DNA of 64,000 bases from Clostridium sp. CAG:221. Its GTDB lineage: Bacteria; Bacillota; Clostridia; Clostridiales; Clostridiaceae. The stretch is taken from contig FR883366.1 in NCBI GenBank assembly GCA_000435835.1, positions 1 through 64,000 of the forward strand, written 5' to 3'. Below the pieces are notes generated by a model that was given only the letters and a program-made list of their open reading frames with translations, made no database searches and was not told the origin of the DNA. The translations under genes were made by a program, and so were the position numbers. Below, piece by piece: positions 8,838 to 17,606 of this stretch (its first letter is position 1; each line of letters opens with the position of its first letter).

Positions 8838-9554
8838 ATGTTTTTTAAAGGGATAATGTACATAATATATATGCTTGCAGTAAGAATTAAAGGGATTAAA
8901 TATTCTTATTTAAAAAAATATAAAGGAAATGAAGCTGCAGACAAATTTGTGGAAGAGATAGCTGTGAAATGGTCTACCTACACTATTAAAACCATAGGTA
9001 TAGAAATTGAAGTTGAAGGAAAAGAAAATATTCCTACAGAGCCTTGTGTATTTATAAGTAATCATACCAGTATATTAGATATTCCAATTCTTTTTAAAAC
9101 TATAAGCAAGCCTATAGGATTTATAGCAAAAAAAGAAATGTTAAAGGTGCCTGTACTGGGATATTGGTTAGAAAAAGCACATTGTGTTCCGTTAGATAGA
9201 AGTAATGCTAGAGAGGCTGTTAAATCTATTAGTGAAGGAGTAAAAAATATAAAAGAAGGATTTTCTATGGTAATATTCCCTGAAGGTACTAGAGGAAAAA
9301 GAGGGCGTGTAGGTGAATTTAAAAAGGGGAGCCTTAAATTAGCCACAAGAGCTAAAGCATTAATAGTTCCTGTAACTATAGAAGGAGCTAACAAGGGATT
9401 TGAAGATGAAAGAAGATTTAAACCTTGTAAAGTAAGAGTTGTATTTGGTAAGCCTATAAATCCTTCAGAATTATCTAAAGAGGAATTGGTTGAACTTGCT
9501 ACAAGTATTAGAGAAGAAATAGTAATGAACATAAAAGAAAATGGATTAAATTGA
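8838..9554 (+). CDS. plsC: 1-acyl-sn-glycerol-3-phosphate acyltransferase
   Basis: Makes phosphatidic acid from lysophosphatidic acid and acyl donor at the membrane. The 238-residue protein has the acyltransferase blocks in order: NHTSILDIP (HxxxxD, about residue 75), CVPLDRSN, VIFPEGTRGKRG (about 148-159) and IVPVTIEGA. A hydrophobic N-terminus (about 4-15) could attach it to the membrane. The length is normal for PlsC. AAGGAG lies about 14 bases before the ATG, a rather long spacing. The last codons form the 5' arm of the terminator. Confidence 0.9.
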   Translation: MFFKGIMYIIYMLAVRIKGIKYSYLKKYKGNEAADKFVEEIAVKWSTYTIKTIGIEIEVEGKENIPTEPCVFISNHTSILDIPILFKTISKPIGFIAKKEMLKVPVLGYWLEKAHCVPLDRSNAREAVKSISEGVKNIKEGFSMVIFPEGTRGKRGRVGEFKKGSLKLATRAKALIVPVTIEGANKGFEDERRFKPCKVRVVFGKPINPSELSKEELVELATSIREEIVMNIKENGLN

Positions 9555-9584
9555 TGTGATAATTCAATTTAATCCATCTTTTTT
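9541..9584 (+). terminator. Intrinsic terminator overlapping the plsC stop
   Basis: ATGGATTAAATTGA / TCAATTTAATCCAT followed by CTTTTTT; the 5' arm includes the last codons of plsC. Confidence 0.8.
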
Positions 9585-9929
9585 ATAAAAAAATAAAAAA
9601 TCAAAAAAGAAAATGCAGGAAATGCATTGGGGAAATTGCAAAATATAATAAGGAAAATATTATATTATTATACAAAATTTAATATAGTGCTATAAAAATA
9701 CAAATAATAGATATAAATAACAAGTAAAAAATCGAAAAAATCAGAAAAAGTCCATACAAAATATTTAAAACATAAAAAAACATACGTAAAAAAAGTAAGT
9801 AGAAATGAAATAATATTAAAAAATGAATAAAAATATTTTAATTATTGCAAAATAATGATATAATGTAGAAAAGCAATAAGTATATTTGTGATACAAATTG
9901 GTATAAAAGTATAAATGGAGGAGATAAAA
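9585..9929. other. AT-rich gene-free stretch
   Basis: About 345 bases made almost entirely of A and T. A TATAAT lies at 9859-9864 with no convincing -35; it may serve the next gene, whose GGAGG site is at 9917-9922. No RNA motif, repeat or ORF could be supported. Confidence 0.5.
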
Positions 9930-11678
9930 ATGAAAAAAGAATTTTCTATAAGTAATGATAAAGTTTTATTGAATTTTTCAGCAAAATATTGTACAAATTT
10001 TGAGTCTGTTTTAGATAGTGAAGGATTTAGAAGGGTTTTAGATGTATATTTAAAGAAGTCAGAAAAAAATGTTACTCTTTCATATAGATTTTTATCTGAT
10101 TCTTTAGGCAGTAATGATAGTCATTTCATAAAGACAGAATTACTTAAATTATTTAAATGGCTTACTATAATGGATGCTAATGAGATATTAGAAATAGAGA
10201 GTAATTACAAAGCTATTTTTCAGGATAAGCAAGAGTTTATTAAGGTAGTAGAAGATTTATATTTATTTTGGAGAAGATTAGAAAGATATACAATTATTCA
10301 TACAGATAAAGTAAGGCAAGGTATTGCAGCAATGAATTTTACAGAAGCTAACTCTGAATTTGCCAAGCTTATTTTAAGATTATATAGAAGAATAGAAGAA
10401 AATATCTTAGGAGTTTCTCCAAAGGTTTTCAGACAGATACCAGCAGGAGGTAACTGTAGTCTTATGATTAATTCTCTTTTATGGCCAGTACCTAGTGGTT
10501 ATGAAATATTAGAGGATATAAATTTTATTGATTCTATATTATTAGAAGCTCCATTCATAACATATCCAAAGAAAAATACAAGGAATGGAATCTTTAAAGA
10601 AATAAAACATAACCCATTAAAATATTCACACATAACTAAAGAGCATTGGTTCTGTTACCCTGCTAAAGTAGGAGAACTATTAGCTTATGTATATTTCCAT
10701 AGAGATTTTATGGAACATGGAGTTACTCTTTGCAACCTTTTTGAAATGGCAAAAGTTGAAGAGTGTAGAGGTAGAAAACCAGATATGATATATGTTTTTG
10801 GTGCAACTGATGAAGATAAAGAGTTAAAAACAGTATTTTATGATGATGAAGAAAACAATATAATGCTTGGATATGTAAATTATTCAGATGAAATAGATTA
10901 TTTTGGTTACATGAAAAAAATGCTATTAACATTGCATAATCTAATAATGATAAAAAGAGGATATCTACCAATACATGGTGCAATGGTAAATATTGAAATG
11001 AAGAATGGAAAGCATGCTAATGTTGTAATAATGGGAGATAGTGGAGCAGGTAAATCAGAAAGCTTAGAAGCCTTAAGGGCACTTGGTGAAAACCAAATAA
11101 GTGGTATGATAACTATATTTGATGATATGGGTATCTTCAAAGAAAAAGATGGAAAAGTTTATGGCTATGGAACTGAAATAGGTGCCTTTGTTAGATTAGA
11201 TGACTTGGATCAAGGGTATGCATTTAAAGAATTAGATAGAAGTATATTTATGAACCCAGATAAGATTAATGCAAGGCTTGTTATGCCAGTAGCACCATAT
11301 AGCGAAATAATAAAAGGATATAAAGTAGATTTATTCTTATATGCTAATAATTATACTGAAGTAAAAGAAAATGAAAAGCATATAGATTATTTTGAAAATG
11401 CTGAAGAAGCAATTAAAGTGTTTAAATCTGGTGCTAGAATGGCAAAGGGAACAACTACAGAAAAAGGTTTAGTTGAAAGTTATTTTGCTAATCCTTTTGG
11501 ACCAGTACAAAAACAAAAGGAAACAGATATATTAATTGAGAAATACTTTGATACACTATATAGTACTGGTGTTAAAGTAGGACAGATTAAAACATGCTTA
11601 GGGGTAAAAGGACAAGAAAAGAATGGACCTAGAGTAGCAGCTTTAGAACTATTTGATATAATTAAATCCATTAAATAA
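9930..11678 (+). CDS. PEP carboxykinase-like P-loop protein (divergent)
   Basis: A 582-residue cytosolic protein. The C-terminal ~220 residues follow ATP-type PEP carboxykinase and the related HPr kinase fold: P-loop MGDSGAGKSES (about 368-378), an acidic metal-binding IFDDMG, and a late block FKSGARMAKGTTTEKG...YFANPFGP matching the PEPCK segment around its GxxAKxAGTE...FGAPF motif. The N-terminal two-thirds, where PEPCK binds oxaloacetate, is not recognisable. The P-loop wording (GDSGAGKS) is closer to HPr kinase than to classical PEPCK (GxSGTGKT). I infer a PEPCK-superfamily kinase or carboxykinase of unproven substrate. The start is ATG 9930 after GGAGGAG; an ATG at 9915 overlaps the ribosome site. 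Confidence 0.6.
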   Translation: MKKEFSISNDKVLLNFSAKYCTNFESVLDSEGFRRVLDVYLKKSEKNVTLSYRFLSDSLGSNDSHFIKTELLKLFKWLTIMDANEILEIESNYKAIFQDKQEFIKVVEDLYLFWRRLERYTIIHTDKVRQGIAAMNFTEANSEFAKLILRLYRRIEENILGVSPKVFRQIPAGGNCSLMINSLLWPVPSGYEILEDINFIDSILLEAPFITYPKKNTRNGIFKEIKHNPLKYSHITKEHWFCYPAKVGELLAYVYFHRDFMEHGVTLCNLFEMAKVEECRGRKPDMIYVFGATDEDKELKTVFYDDEENNIMLGYVNYSDEIDYFGYMKKMLLTLHNLIMIKRGYLPIHGAMVNIEMKNGKHANVVIMGDSGAGKSESLEALRALGENQISGMITIFDDMGIFKEKDGKVYGYGTEIGAFVRLDDLDQGYAFKELDRSIFMNPDKINARLVMPVAPYSEIIKGYKVDLFLYANNYTEVKENEKHIDYFENAEEAIKVFKSGARMAKGTTTEKGLVESYFANPFGPVQKQKETDILIEKYFDTLYSTGVKVGQIKTCLGVKGQEKNGPRVAALELFDIIKSIK

Positions 11679-11714
11679 TAATAAGGTATTGGCTTTTTTG
11701 CCAATACCTTATTT
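11679..11714. terminator. Bidirectional terminator
   Basis: AATAAGGTATTGGC / GCCAATACCTTATT with T-rich loop and tail, between two convergent genes. Confidence 0.85.
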
Positions 11715-12377
11715 TCATATTTTATTAAAGGAAATTAACAACCTCCAATGAAGCTTGTCCTTTATCAGTGGTTTGTAAAAGTAATATTGATGAAAGGTGA
11801 GAGAAATTATACAACTTAGAAGCCAGTAAATGTTTTCTAAAAATATTTTTACAAAGGTTAATTTATATGAACTCATAATAAGGTCACCAATGAAATAGAA
11901 TAGAATTAAAAAACAAATGGAAGTTAATTTGGTAGAAGGGATCAAAGATATAAGAAAAGAAATTACCGGATTTAATATTTTAATAACTATAATGGAACCA
12001 ATACCCCAAATTAGAGAAAAGTAGAAACATATATATCCTTTTATATTTAAAGGATAAGAAGTATAATCCCAGTACCGTATATGGAAAAGAGTATCCAGAG
12101 CCCAACCTGTAATAAGCTCTAACGCAGAAGTGAATAAAATTGAAAAAATAAAAAGTGAGCAGATTTTGTTTTTGAATTTATTAAGAAATAAGTAAATCAT
12201 AAGAAAGCCGAAGCCGTAAATAGTGCAAAAAGGACCAGTGAAGAATCCTCTATTGACGAAGTGATGATGAAGTGAATAAGCATATAATACTTCGCATGTC
12301 CACCCTAAGAAAGAATAAAAAGCAAATAAAATAATCATGGTACAAATATTTGAATTTATGAATTTATAAATTTTCAT
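11715..12377 (-). CDS. Putative ABC transporter permease-type membrane protein (PF06541 family)
   Basis: A 220-residue protein with about six membrane helices. It has the hallmarks of the small clostridial CmpB-type family: FLGWTCEVLY (about 22-31), NRGFFTGPFCTIYGFG (about 42-57), ELITGWALDTLFHIRYWDYT and GYICFYFSLIWG. The family is named ABC permease but members occur without an ATPase, as here, so transport is unproven. I see no clear ribosome site beyond an AAAGGA 13 bases before the ATG. Confidence 0.7.
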   Translation of the reverse strand: MKIYKFINSNICTMIILFAFYSFLGWTCEVLYAYSLHHHFVNRGFFTGPFCTIYGFGFLMIYLFLNKFKNKICSLFIFSILFTSALELITGWALDTLFHIRYWDYTSYPLNIKGYICFYFSLIWGIGSIIVIKILNPVISFLISLIPSTKLTSICFLILFYFIGDLIMSSYKLTFVKIFLENIYWLLSCIISLTFHQYYFYKPLIKDKLHWRLLISFNKI

Positions 12378-12423
12378 TAAGTATCAATCCTTTTTTAAAA
12401 TATATCTATCATGAAAAAATATA

Positions 12424-12455
12424 AAAAAAGCCCTACATATAGTAAGGCTTTTTCA
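12424..12455 (-). terminator. Intrinsic terminator of the DUF378 gene
   Basis: On the minus strand AAAAAGCCTTAC / GTAGGGCTTTTT, a 12-pair stem ending in T-run, 15 bases after the stop codon. Confidence 0.85.
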
Positions 12456-12470
12456 TCATTAGTTTTATAA

Positions 12471-12671
12471 TTAATCAATTACCTTACTTTTTGCAAAGAA
12501 AGAAATTGCATATAAGCCGCTTATTCCAACAAGGGCATATATAATTCTACTGAATATTGTCATTGATCCAAATAATGCTGCCACTAAATCGAATCTAAAG
12601 AAGCCTATTAAGCCCCAGTTTACTGCACCTATTATTACTAAAAGTAAAGCTATAGTATCTAATACTTTCAT
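12471..12671 (-). CDS. DUF378 small membrane protein
   Basis: A 66-residue protein with two membrane helices (about 7-27 and 40-59). The stretches VIIGAVNWGLIG and FDLVAALFG are typical of DUF378, a family of unknown function. AAAGGAG precedes the ATG. Monocistronic, with its own terminator. Confidence 0.85.
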   Translation of the reverse strand: MKVLDTIALLLVIIGAVNWGLIGFFRFDLVAALFGSMTIFSRIIYALVGISGLYAISFFAKSKVID

Positions 12672-12735
12672 AAAAACAACTCCTTTATATTTTGTTTATA
12701 TATATTTTTTACATAAAGAAGTATTTTTATGTATT

Positions 12736-13203
12736 CTAAATTGTAATGTTTCTGTCAATTGGCTGATTTAGTGAAATAATAGTATCAGTTCTTTGTATAC
12801 CGTGGATTACATTTATTTTATTTAAAAGAATATCCTGTAAATCAGAGATATTTTTACATATAACCTTAGCAAACACAGTATAATCTCCAGTTGTTAAATG
12901 AAGCTCAACAACTTCGTTGATCTTGGACATTTCATTAACAACTTCTGTATAAGAAGAGGTTTTATCTATATAAATTCCTACAAAACAACATACATCATAA
13001 CCAAGTTTAGGAAGATTTAAAAGAATTCTACTTCCTTTAATTATGTTTAATTCCTCCATTTTTTTCATTCTTACATGGATAGTACCGCCACTAACATGAC
13101 ACATTCTGGCAATTTCCAAGTATGGAGTTCTACAGTCTTTGATTAATATATCTAAAATTTGAAGGTCTAAGTCATCAAGTTGATAGTTTTGATTTAAACC
13201 CAT
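12736..13203 (-). CDS. Lrp/AsnC family transcriptional regulator
   Basis: A 155-residue regulator. The N-terminal winged helix-turn-helix (about 8-60) contains LDLQILDILIKDCRTPY and IARMCHVSGGTIHVRMKKME. The C-terminal RAM ligand-binding domain (about 75-150) carries GxDVCCFVGIYI, LTTGDYTVFAKV and VIHGIQRTDTII. Lrp proteins bind amino acids and form octamers on DNA. AAAGGGG precedes the ATG. The neighbours do not suggest a target; divergent transcription from the 13406 gene leaves a 200-base shared region where it could act. Confidence 0.9.
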   Translation of the reverse strand: MGLNQNYQLDDLDLQILDILIKDCRTPYLEIARMCHVSGGTIHVRMKKMEELNIIKGSRILLNLPKLGYDVCCFVGIYIDKTSSYTEVVNEMSKINEVVELHLTTGDYTVFAKVICKNISDLQDILLNKINVIHGIQRTDTIISLNQPIDRNITI

Positions 13204-13405
13204 AATAACACCCCTTTTAATAATTTAATAATATCTTTAATACATTTTATCAAAATATATATAAAAAATGAAGTAAAAAATAAAATCTTTTAATAGTGAG
13301 CTTTAAATTTAATATTTTATCAAAAAAATGGAACATAAAATTATGTTGAAAATATATTCATTTCCTTATAATATATAAGTATATTGTTATGAAAGGAGTA
13401 TATTA

Positions 13406-13756
13406 ATGTTGAATTTCTTAAGATGGATATTATATTTCATATTATTATTTGCTTTGACTTTGGGAGTGTCATTTTTAGGTAGAAAATATGTTTTTTCAAA
13501 AGTTAGAATAAATAAATTTATTCCATTGGCAATTGCAATTATATTATTAGTTATACAAATGTTCCTACCAAACATTGTTAGTTGGGGAAGTAATATCATT
13601 GTTGTGATTACAATGACTATACTAACAGTTACTTTTTTCATGTGGTTCTTAGAGATACAAGCTACTGGAGGCCCTAAGAAAAAAGAAAAAGAAATAGTTA
13701 TTAGACCTAAGGCTAAACCTAACAGAGTTAAGCATTTAAATAAAGATGCAAAATAA
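13406..13756 (+). CDS. Small membrane protein of unknown function
   Basis: A 116-residue protein I do not recognise. Three hydrophobic segments (about 5-22, 38-55, 62-83) are followed by a very basic cytoplasmic tail (KKKEKEIVIRPKAKPNRVKHLNK). GAAAGGAG precedes the ATG, and a candidate TTGAAA/TATAAT pair with short 15-base spacing lies upstream. It has its own terminator, so it is expressed alone. Confidence 0.75.
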   Translation: MLNFLRWILYFILLFALTLGVSFLGRKYVFSKVRINKFIPLAIAIILLVIQMFLPNIVSWGSNIIVVITMTILTVTFFMWFLEIQATGGPKKKEKEIVIRPKAKPNRVKHLNKDAK

Positions 13757-13767
13757 TCATATTTCAT

Positions 13768-13805
13768 ATTGGACTGCTGATTAAATTTCAGTAGTCCAAT
13801 TTTTG
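13768..13805. terminator. Bidirectional terminator
   Basis: ATTGGACTGCTGA / TCAGTAGTCCAAT with T-run TTTTT; the 3' arm overlaps the end of the convergent PHP gene. Confidence 0.85.
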
Positions 13806-14824
13806 TTTTTAATTAACGCATCTTCAACAAAGATAGGAGAGCTTAATGCTACTTTATTGTTTTCTTGCAACACTCGAACTACATACCATGTTTCGTTTTC
13901 TTCATGAATGTGTTCATAAAAATAGCGAATATAGTTTAGATTTATATTTTCAATACTCTTTATTATATTTCCTTTATTGGAGATAATTTGTATATGAAGT
14001 ATTCTGTATTTTACATCTTCCACAAAGATACTGAATTTTAATTTATTTGAAGTAATAAATAATGTATCTCCCATGAATGTGTCATTTAAAAGGAAATGGA
14101 ATTTTAAAAATTTAGATTCTGTTGAATAGGTACGATGGTTTCTAAATGCATCAATTAATGCGTTTTTAGATAATTCATTACCTATATAGGCTGTGAGGTA
14201 CTCTGAATCAGAGAAGTTTATGCGGTGATTGTCTTGACCGTTTATGGCACTTAACTTCCAGCCTTTATCTAGTAGAGCAAAGTAATATTTATCATGCCTA
14301 GTGTATTTAGAAGCAGGATTTCCGTTACAAACTTCAATGGAAGTTATAAGCTTATTTAAAATAGAATTATACTGAAGATTAAGTATGTTTTTATGAGGAT
14401 GATTTATTGATATAAATGAGTTATTATTATTTAGCATCCATAAGGTTAGTAAACGGATATCAGATACAGTTCCAGTAAAAAAAGAATTTGGATTTATTAT
14501 ATTTAAATCACCATAAACACTTTTACATTCAAAGCCTAAAATAGGAATAAAGTTAGAGGAGTTTTTACAAGCTTTAGTAGTAATTATGGTACTTAATTCC
14601 CATTTGGTGATAAGGTCATCTTTATATTTTGTTTTAGTAATTAAAAAGTCATTATGGTCAGTTAAGAATAAAAAATCCAGGCCGCATTTAATAGCTGCAG
14701 TATATATTTCAAGTGGATTTCCTTTTCCAGTTGAATAACTACAATGGCAATGAGGAATACCATAATAGTATTTAATTTTATTTGGATCAAAAGTTAAATT
14801 ATTTCGATGCCTACTTTTACTCAA
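13781..14824 (-). CDS. PHP-domain metal-dependent phosphoesterase
   Basis: A 347-residue protein with the metal-binding histidines and aspartates of the PHP fold: HCHCSYSTGKG (about 25-35), FLTDHNDF (about 54-61), SINHPHK (about 139-145) and GQDNHR (about 197-202). Members cleave nucleotides, histidinol phosphate or other phosphoesters; this shape, with a beta-rich C-terminal ~110 residues, resembles CehA-type stand-alone proteins. Substrate unknown. The ribosome site is weak (GTGAGGAAAG). Confidence 0.75.
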   Translation of the reverse strand: MSKSRHRNNLTFDPNKIKYYYGIPHCHCSYSTGKGNPLEIYTAAIKCGLDFLFLTDHNDFLITKTKYKDDLITKWELSTIITTKACKNSSNFIPILGFECKSVYGDLNIINPNSFFTGTVSDIRLLTLWMLNNNNSFISINHPHKNILNLQYNSILNKLITSIEVCNGNPASKYTRHDKYYFALLDKGWKLSAINGQDNHRINFSDSEYLTAYIGNELSKNALIDAFRNHRTYSTESKFLKFHFLLNDTFMGDTLFITSNKLKFSIFVEDVKYRILHIQIISNKGNIIKSIENINLNYIRYFYEHIHEENETWYVVRVLQENNKVALSSPIFVEDALIKNKNWTTEI

Positions 14825-14945
14825 AAACTTTCCTCACAAAATGTTATTTATTCTATATATAGTATTCTAATCATTAAAATAATGACAATAATAACAAAGA
14901 GTGATAAAATAAAGTGATAATTTTAGCCAAGAGGTGAGTGGGAGT

Positions 14946-15446
14946 ATGAAATTGCAGTTTAATGGCGTAGCCCCTAGTATAAATGAAAATGCATATGTAT
15001 CGGAATCAGTAGATATTATAGGTGATGTTAAAGTTGAAGAAAACGTAAGCATTTGGTTTGGTGCCAGGTTAAGAGCTGATATGAACAAGATAGTAATAGG
15101 AGCAAATAGTAATATTCAAGAAAATGCTGTAGTGCATGTTGATATAGAAAGTCCTGTAATTATAGGTGAAAATGTTACTATAGGACATAGTGCTATTATT
15201 CATGGGTGCAATATAAGTAATAATGTTTTAGTTGGAATGGGTAGTATAATATTAAATAATGCTAAAATCTCAAAAAATTCAATTGTTGGAGCTGGTGCAT
15301 TAGTAACTCAAGGTAAGGAGTTTGAAGAAGGGGTACTTATATTAGGTAATCCTGCAAAGGCTGTTAGGAAGTTATCAGAAGAAGAAATTAAAAGCATTAA
15401 GAGGTCAGCAGACAATTATGTTGCTTTAAGTAAAAAATATAAGTAA
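14946..15446 (+). CDS. Gamma carbonic anhydrase-like hexapeptide-repeat protein
   Basis: A 166-residue left-handed beta-helix protein. Repeats of the I-G-x-x-x-x type run from about 17 to 125. The three zinc-binding histidines of the gamma-CA group are present: one in AVVHVD and two in IGHSAIIHG. The family hydrates CO2 in some archaea; many bacterial members have no shown activity. I chose ATG 14946 because AGAGGTG sits 9 bases upstream; the in-frame GTG at 14934 is part of that site. The next gene follows after 13 bases, so the two form an operon. Confidence 0.85.
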   Translation: MKLQFNGVAPSINENAYVSESVDIIGDVKVEENVSIWFGARLRADMNKIVIGANSNIQENAVVHVDIESPVIIGENVTIGHSAIIHGCNISNNVLVGMGSIILNNAKISKNSIVGAGALVTQGKEFEEGVLILGNPAKAVRKLSEEEIKSIKRSADNYVALSKKYK

Positions 15447-15459
15447 TTAGGAGGTCTAC

Positions 15460-16293
15460 ATGTTAAGAATAGGCGAGTATAATAAAATGAAAGTTGATAG
15501 AGAAAAAGACTTTGGATTTTATTTAAGAGAATTAGATGGAAGAGCTGAAGTACTACTTCCAAAATCATTACTAGAAGGAAATAAAGTAAGTGTTGGTGAT
15601 GAAGTAGAAGTATTTATATATAGAGATTCAAAAGATAGAGCTTTAGCTACATTTAAAAAGCCTTTAGCAAAGGCTTTTGACGTTGCGTATTTAAAAGTTG
15701 TACAACAAAGTGAATTTGGTGCATTTATAGATTTCGGTTTAGATAGGGATATTTTTGTTCCTCTAAAAGAGCAAAGATATAAATTACATACTGGTAAGAA
15801 ATATTTATTCTATATTTATGTAGATAAGACAGATAGATTAGCAGCAACAACTGAAGTTGAAAATTACATAGAAATTGGTGAAGGATATAAAGTAGGTGAC
15901 GAAGTTACTGCAATGGTATATTCAAAAACACCAGCTGGAACTTTAAATGTTGCCATAGATGGAAAATATAAGGGGTTAGTATTACCAAATGAATACTATT
16001 TCGAAGTTCATCCAGGTCAAGAAATGAAATTAAGAGTTAAAAGAGTATATGAAGATGGCGTAATTGGTTTAACACCTAGAAAGACAAGATTAAATGAAAG
16101 AGATGCCCTTCAAGAAAAAATTGTTAAATATATGGAAAAAAACGGTGGGTTTATGACTTTCAATGATAAATCAAGTCCTGAAGATATAAAAGCAACTTTT
16201 GGAACAAGTAAAAATTACTTCAAAATGGCTTTAGGTGGATTAATGAAAAAAGGATTAATAGCACAAGATGCAGAGGGATGCAGATTATTATAG
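15460..16293 (+). CDS. CvfB/YitL-like S1-domain RNA-binding protein
   Basis: A 277-residue cytosolic protein with tandem S1-type OB folds in the first ~215 residues (for example VVQQSEFGAFIDFGLDRDIFVP and LNVAIDGKYKGLVLPNEYYF) and a C-terminal winged helix (about 225-277: GGFMTFNDKSSPEDIKATFG). This is the architecture of CvfB, an RNA-binding regulator of virulence gene expression in Staphylococcus aureus. TAGGAGG lies 6 bases before the ATG. It follows the gamma-CA-like gene in one transcript ending at the next hairpin. Confidence 0.85.
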   Translation: MLRIGEYNKMKVDREKDFGFYLRELDGRAEVLLPKSLLEGNKVSVGDEVEVFIYRDSKDRALATFKKPLAKAFDVAYLKVVQQSEFGAFIDFGLDRDIFVPLKEQRYKLHTGKKYLFYIYVDKTDRLAATTEVENYIEIGEGYKVGDEVTAMVYSKTPAGTLNVAIDGKYKGLVLPNEYYFEVHPGQEMKLRVKRVYEDGVIGLTPRKTRLNERDALQEKIVKYMEKNGGFMTFNDKSSPEDIKATFGTSKNYFKMALGGLMKKGLIAQDAEGCRLL

Positions 16294-16305
16294 TTTATGA
16301 AAAAA

Positions 16306-16341
16306 TATAGGTAAATCAGAAAAGCTGATTTACCTATATTT
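16306..16341 (+). terminator. Intrinsic terminator
   Basis: ATATAGGTAAATCAG / CTGATTTACCTATAT, 5-base loop, followed by TTTTTAT. Confidence 0.9.
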
Positions 16342-16363
16342 TTATATTAATTTATAAATGAAA

Positions 16364-16855
16364 CTATTTGGGGTGATTAATGCTATACTTTAAATCATCA
16401 CCAGATATAATTTGAATATAATAATCATTAGGAATAGAAGCAAGTGAGTCTTTAAGAGCCTTGCTTATTGTACCAGTGGTCACTACAATTCCTTTATGAA
16501 TATTATCTAAAATCATGGATCCTAACAAAGAATCGATATCATCTTTAGTAAGACTTTCAGTACTAGATGATTGCTTACAAAGTACATAAAATGTATTTTG
16601 ATCTTTAGTGCATACTATATCTTGTGAATGACATTGAGAGTTTGAACAAGTAACAATATTGCTGAAGTTATTATTATATAAAAAGTCACAGGCCCAAATT
16701 GTAAATTCATCCTTGGTTAAAGACTGCATATAATTTAAGATATCTGCGGATTTAACGTATTCTTTCTTCAGTTTATAAATTAGATATATGTTTTTAATAA
16801 GCTTACCTATGAAAGGAGAAATAAGTACTAAAAATATATAGATATAATCAAACAT
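16364..16855 (-). CDS. Membrane-anchored Mrr-like restriction-endonuclease-fold protein (degenerate)
   Basis: A 163-residue protein with an N-terminal membrane segment (about 3-26) followed by a domain laid out like the Mrr/REase-like fold: a helix with LTKDEFTIWACDFLYNNNF, then SQDIVCTKDQNTFYVLCKQSS, and a late KGIVVTTGTISK. The Mrr active site is D...(Q/E)xK; here the Asp (SQDIV) and Lys (LCK) remain but the Gln/Glu is Leu. Activity is doubtful. It overlaps the upstream membrane gene by 8 bases on the same strand, so the two are translated together. Confidence 0.55.
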   Translation of the reverse strand: MFDYIYIFLVLISPFIGKLIKNIYLIYKLKKEYVKSADILNYMQSLTKDEFTIWACDFLYNNNFSNIVTCSNSQCHSQDIVCTKDQNTFYVLCKQSSSTESLTKDDIDSLLGSMILDNIHKGIVVTTGTISKALKDSLASIPNDYYIQIISGDDLKYSINHPK

Positions 16856-17402
16856 ATTTACCCTCCTTAGAAGTAAGTGTATTTAAATTTCTAATGAATC
16901 TGCTGAGTTCATAACCATCTATTAGCTTAATTTCAAAAGAAGAGTTATTGTTAAATGCATTGACAGCTTTAATATAATCAGTATTAAAAACTGAGTTAGT
17001 AAATAAAATTCCTTTTTTACATTGATGCTTTACCATATTAGCAATAAATATATCAAGCCAAGGTTTATTTGTTGAATCAGATTCTTTCTTGTGGTAGGAA
17101 ATAAGCGAAATATAAATGTTATCTTCATTTAGGGAACAAGTAAGTGATGGATTTGATATATCTGAATCCTTTAATACTCTTATATCTTTATATCCTTTTT
17201 TAGAAAGATAAGTATTTACCAAGGATAGTAAATTACAAGAGTCAATGCCTATTAAGTCTTTTATTGATAAAAATCCTTTACTCTTTTGCATAGTGTTAAT
17301 TTCTTTAGTGATTGCATGTTGTTTCAATTGAAGCAAATAATTTACAATTTTTATAAAAAATAATAAAGAAAAAAACACCATTAAATAAATTAAAAATTTC
17401 AT
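16848..17402 (-). CDS. Membrane-anchored protein with divergent Mrr-like domain
   Basis: A 184-residue protein: one N-terminal membrane helix (about 2-22) and a cytosolic domain whose layout parallels the following gene (SLVNTYLSKKGYKDIRVL, then SLTCSLNEDNIYISLIS, then KKGILFTNSVFNTDYIKA). The catalytic Asp and Lys of Mrr nucleases are not recognisable. I infer a diverged duplicate that may pair with the next product. The start is ATG 17402 with AGAGGTG 9 bases upstream; the open frame reaches 17456 without another ribosome site. Confidence 0.5.
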   Translation of the reverse strand: MKFLIYLMVFFSLLFFIKIVNYLLQLKQHAITKEINTMQKSKGFLSIKDLIGIDSCNLLSLVNTYLSKKGYKDIRVLKDSDISNPSLTCSLNEDNIYISLISYHKKESDSTNKPWLDIFIANMVKHQCKKGILFTNSVFNTDYIKAVNAFNNNSSFEIKLIDGYELSRFIRNLNTLTSKEGKYV

Positions 17403-17506
17403 AAATATATCACCTCTTAGTTTGAAGTATATCCTAAAAAATAACCTATTATACAAATGAAGAAAATGGGAAAAAGATAATAAAAGTGGTAAAAATAAAA
17501 AAATAT

Positions 17507-17534
17507 TTGAATATTTTTGTCAGAAAGTTATAAT
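17507..17534 (+). promoter_or_regulatory. Sigma-A-type promoter of the Nudix-like gene
   Basis: TTGAAT and TATAAT separated by 16 bases. It lies inside the apparent 5' extension of the open frame and so supports the downstream start at 17607. Confidence 0.6.
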
Positions 17535-17606
17535 AGAAATAAGATGAAAAATATATACATAAAATTAATTGATAATTTTTTATCAGTTATAGGAGTGGAG
17601 GATAGT

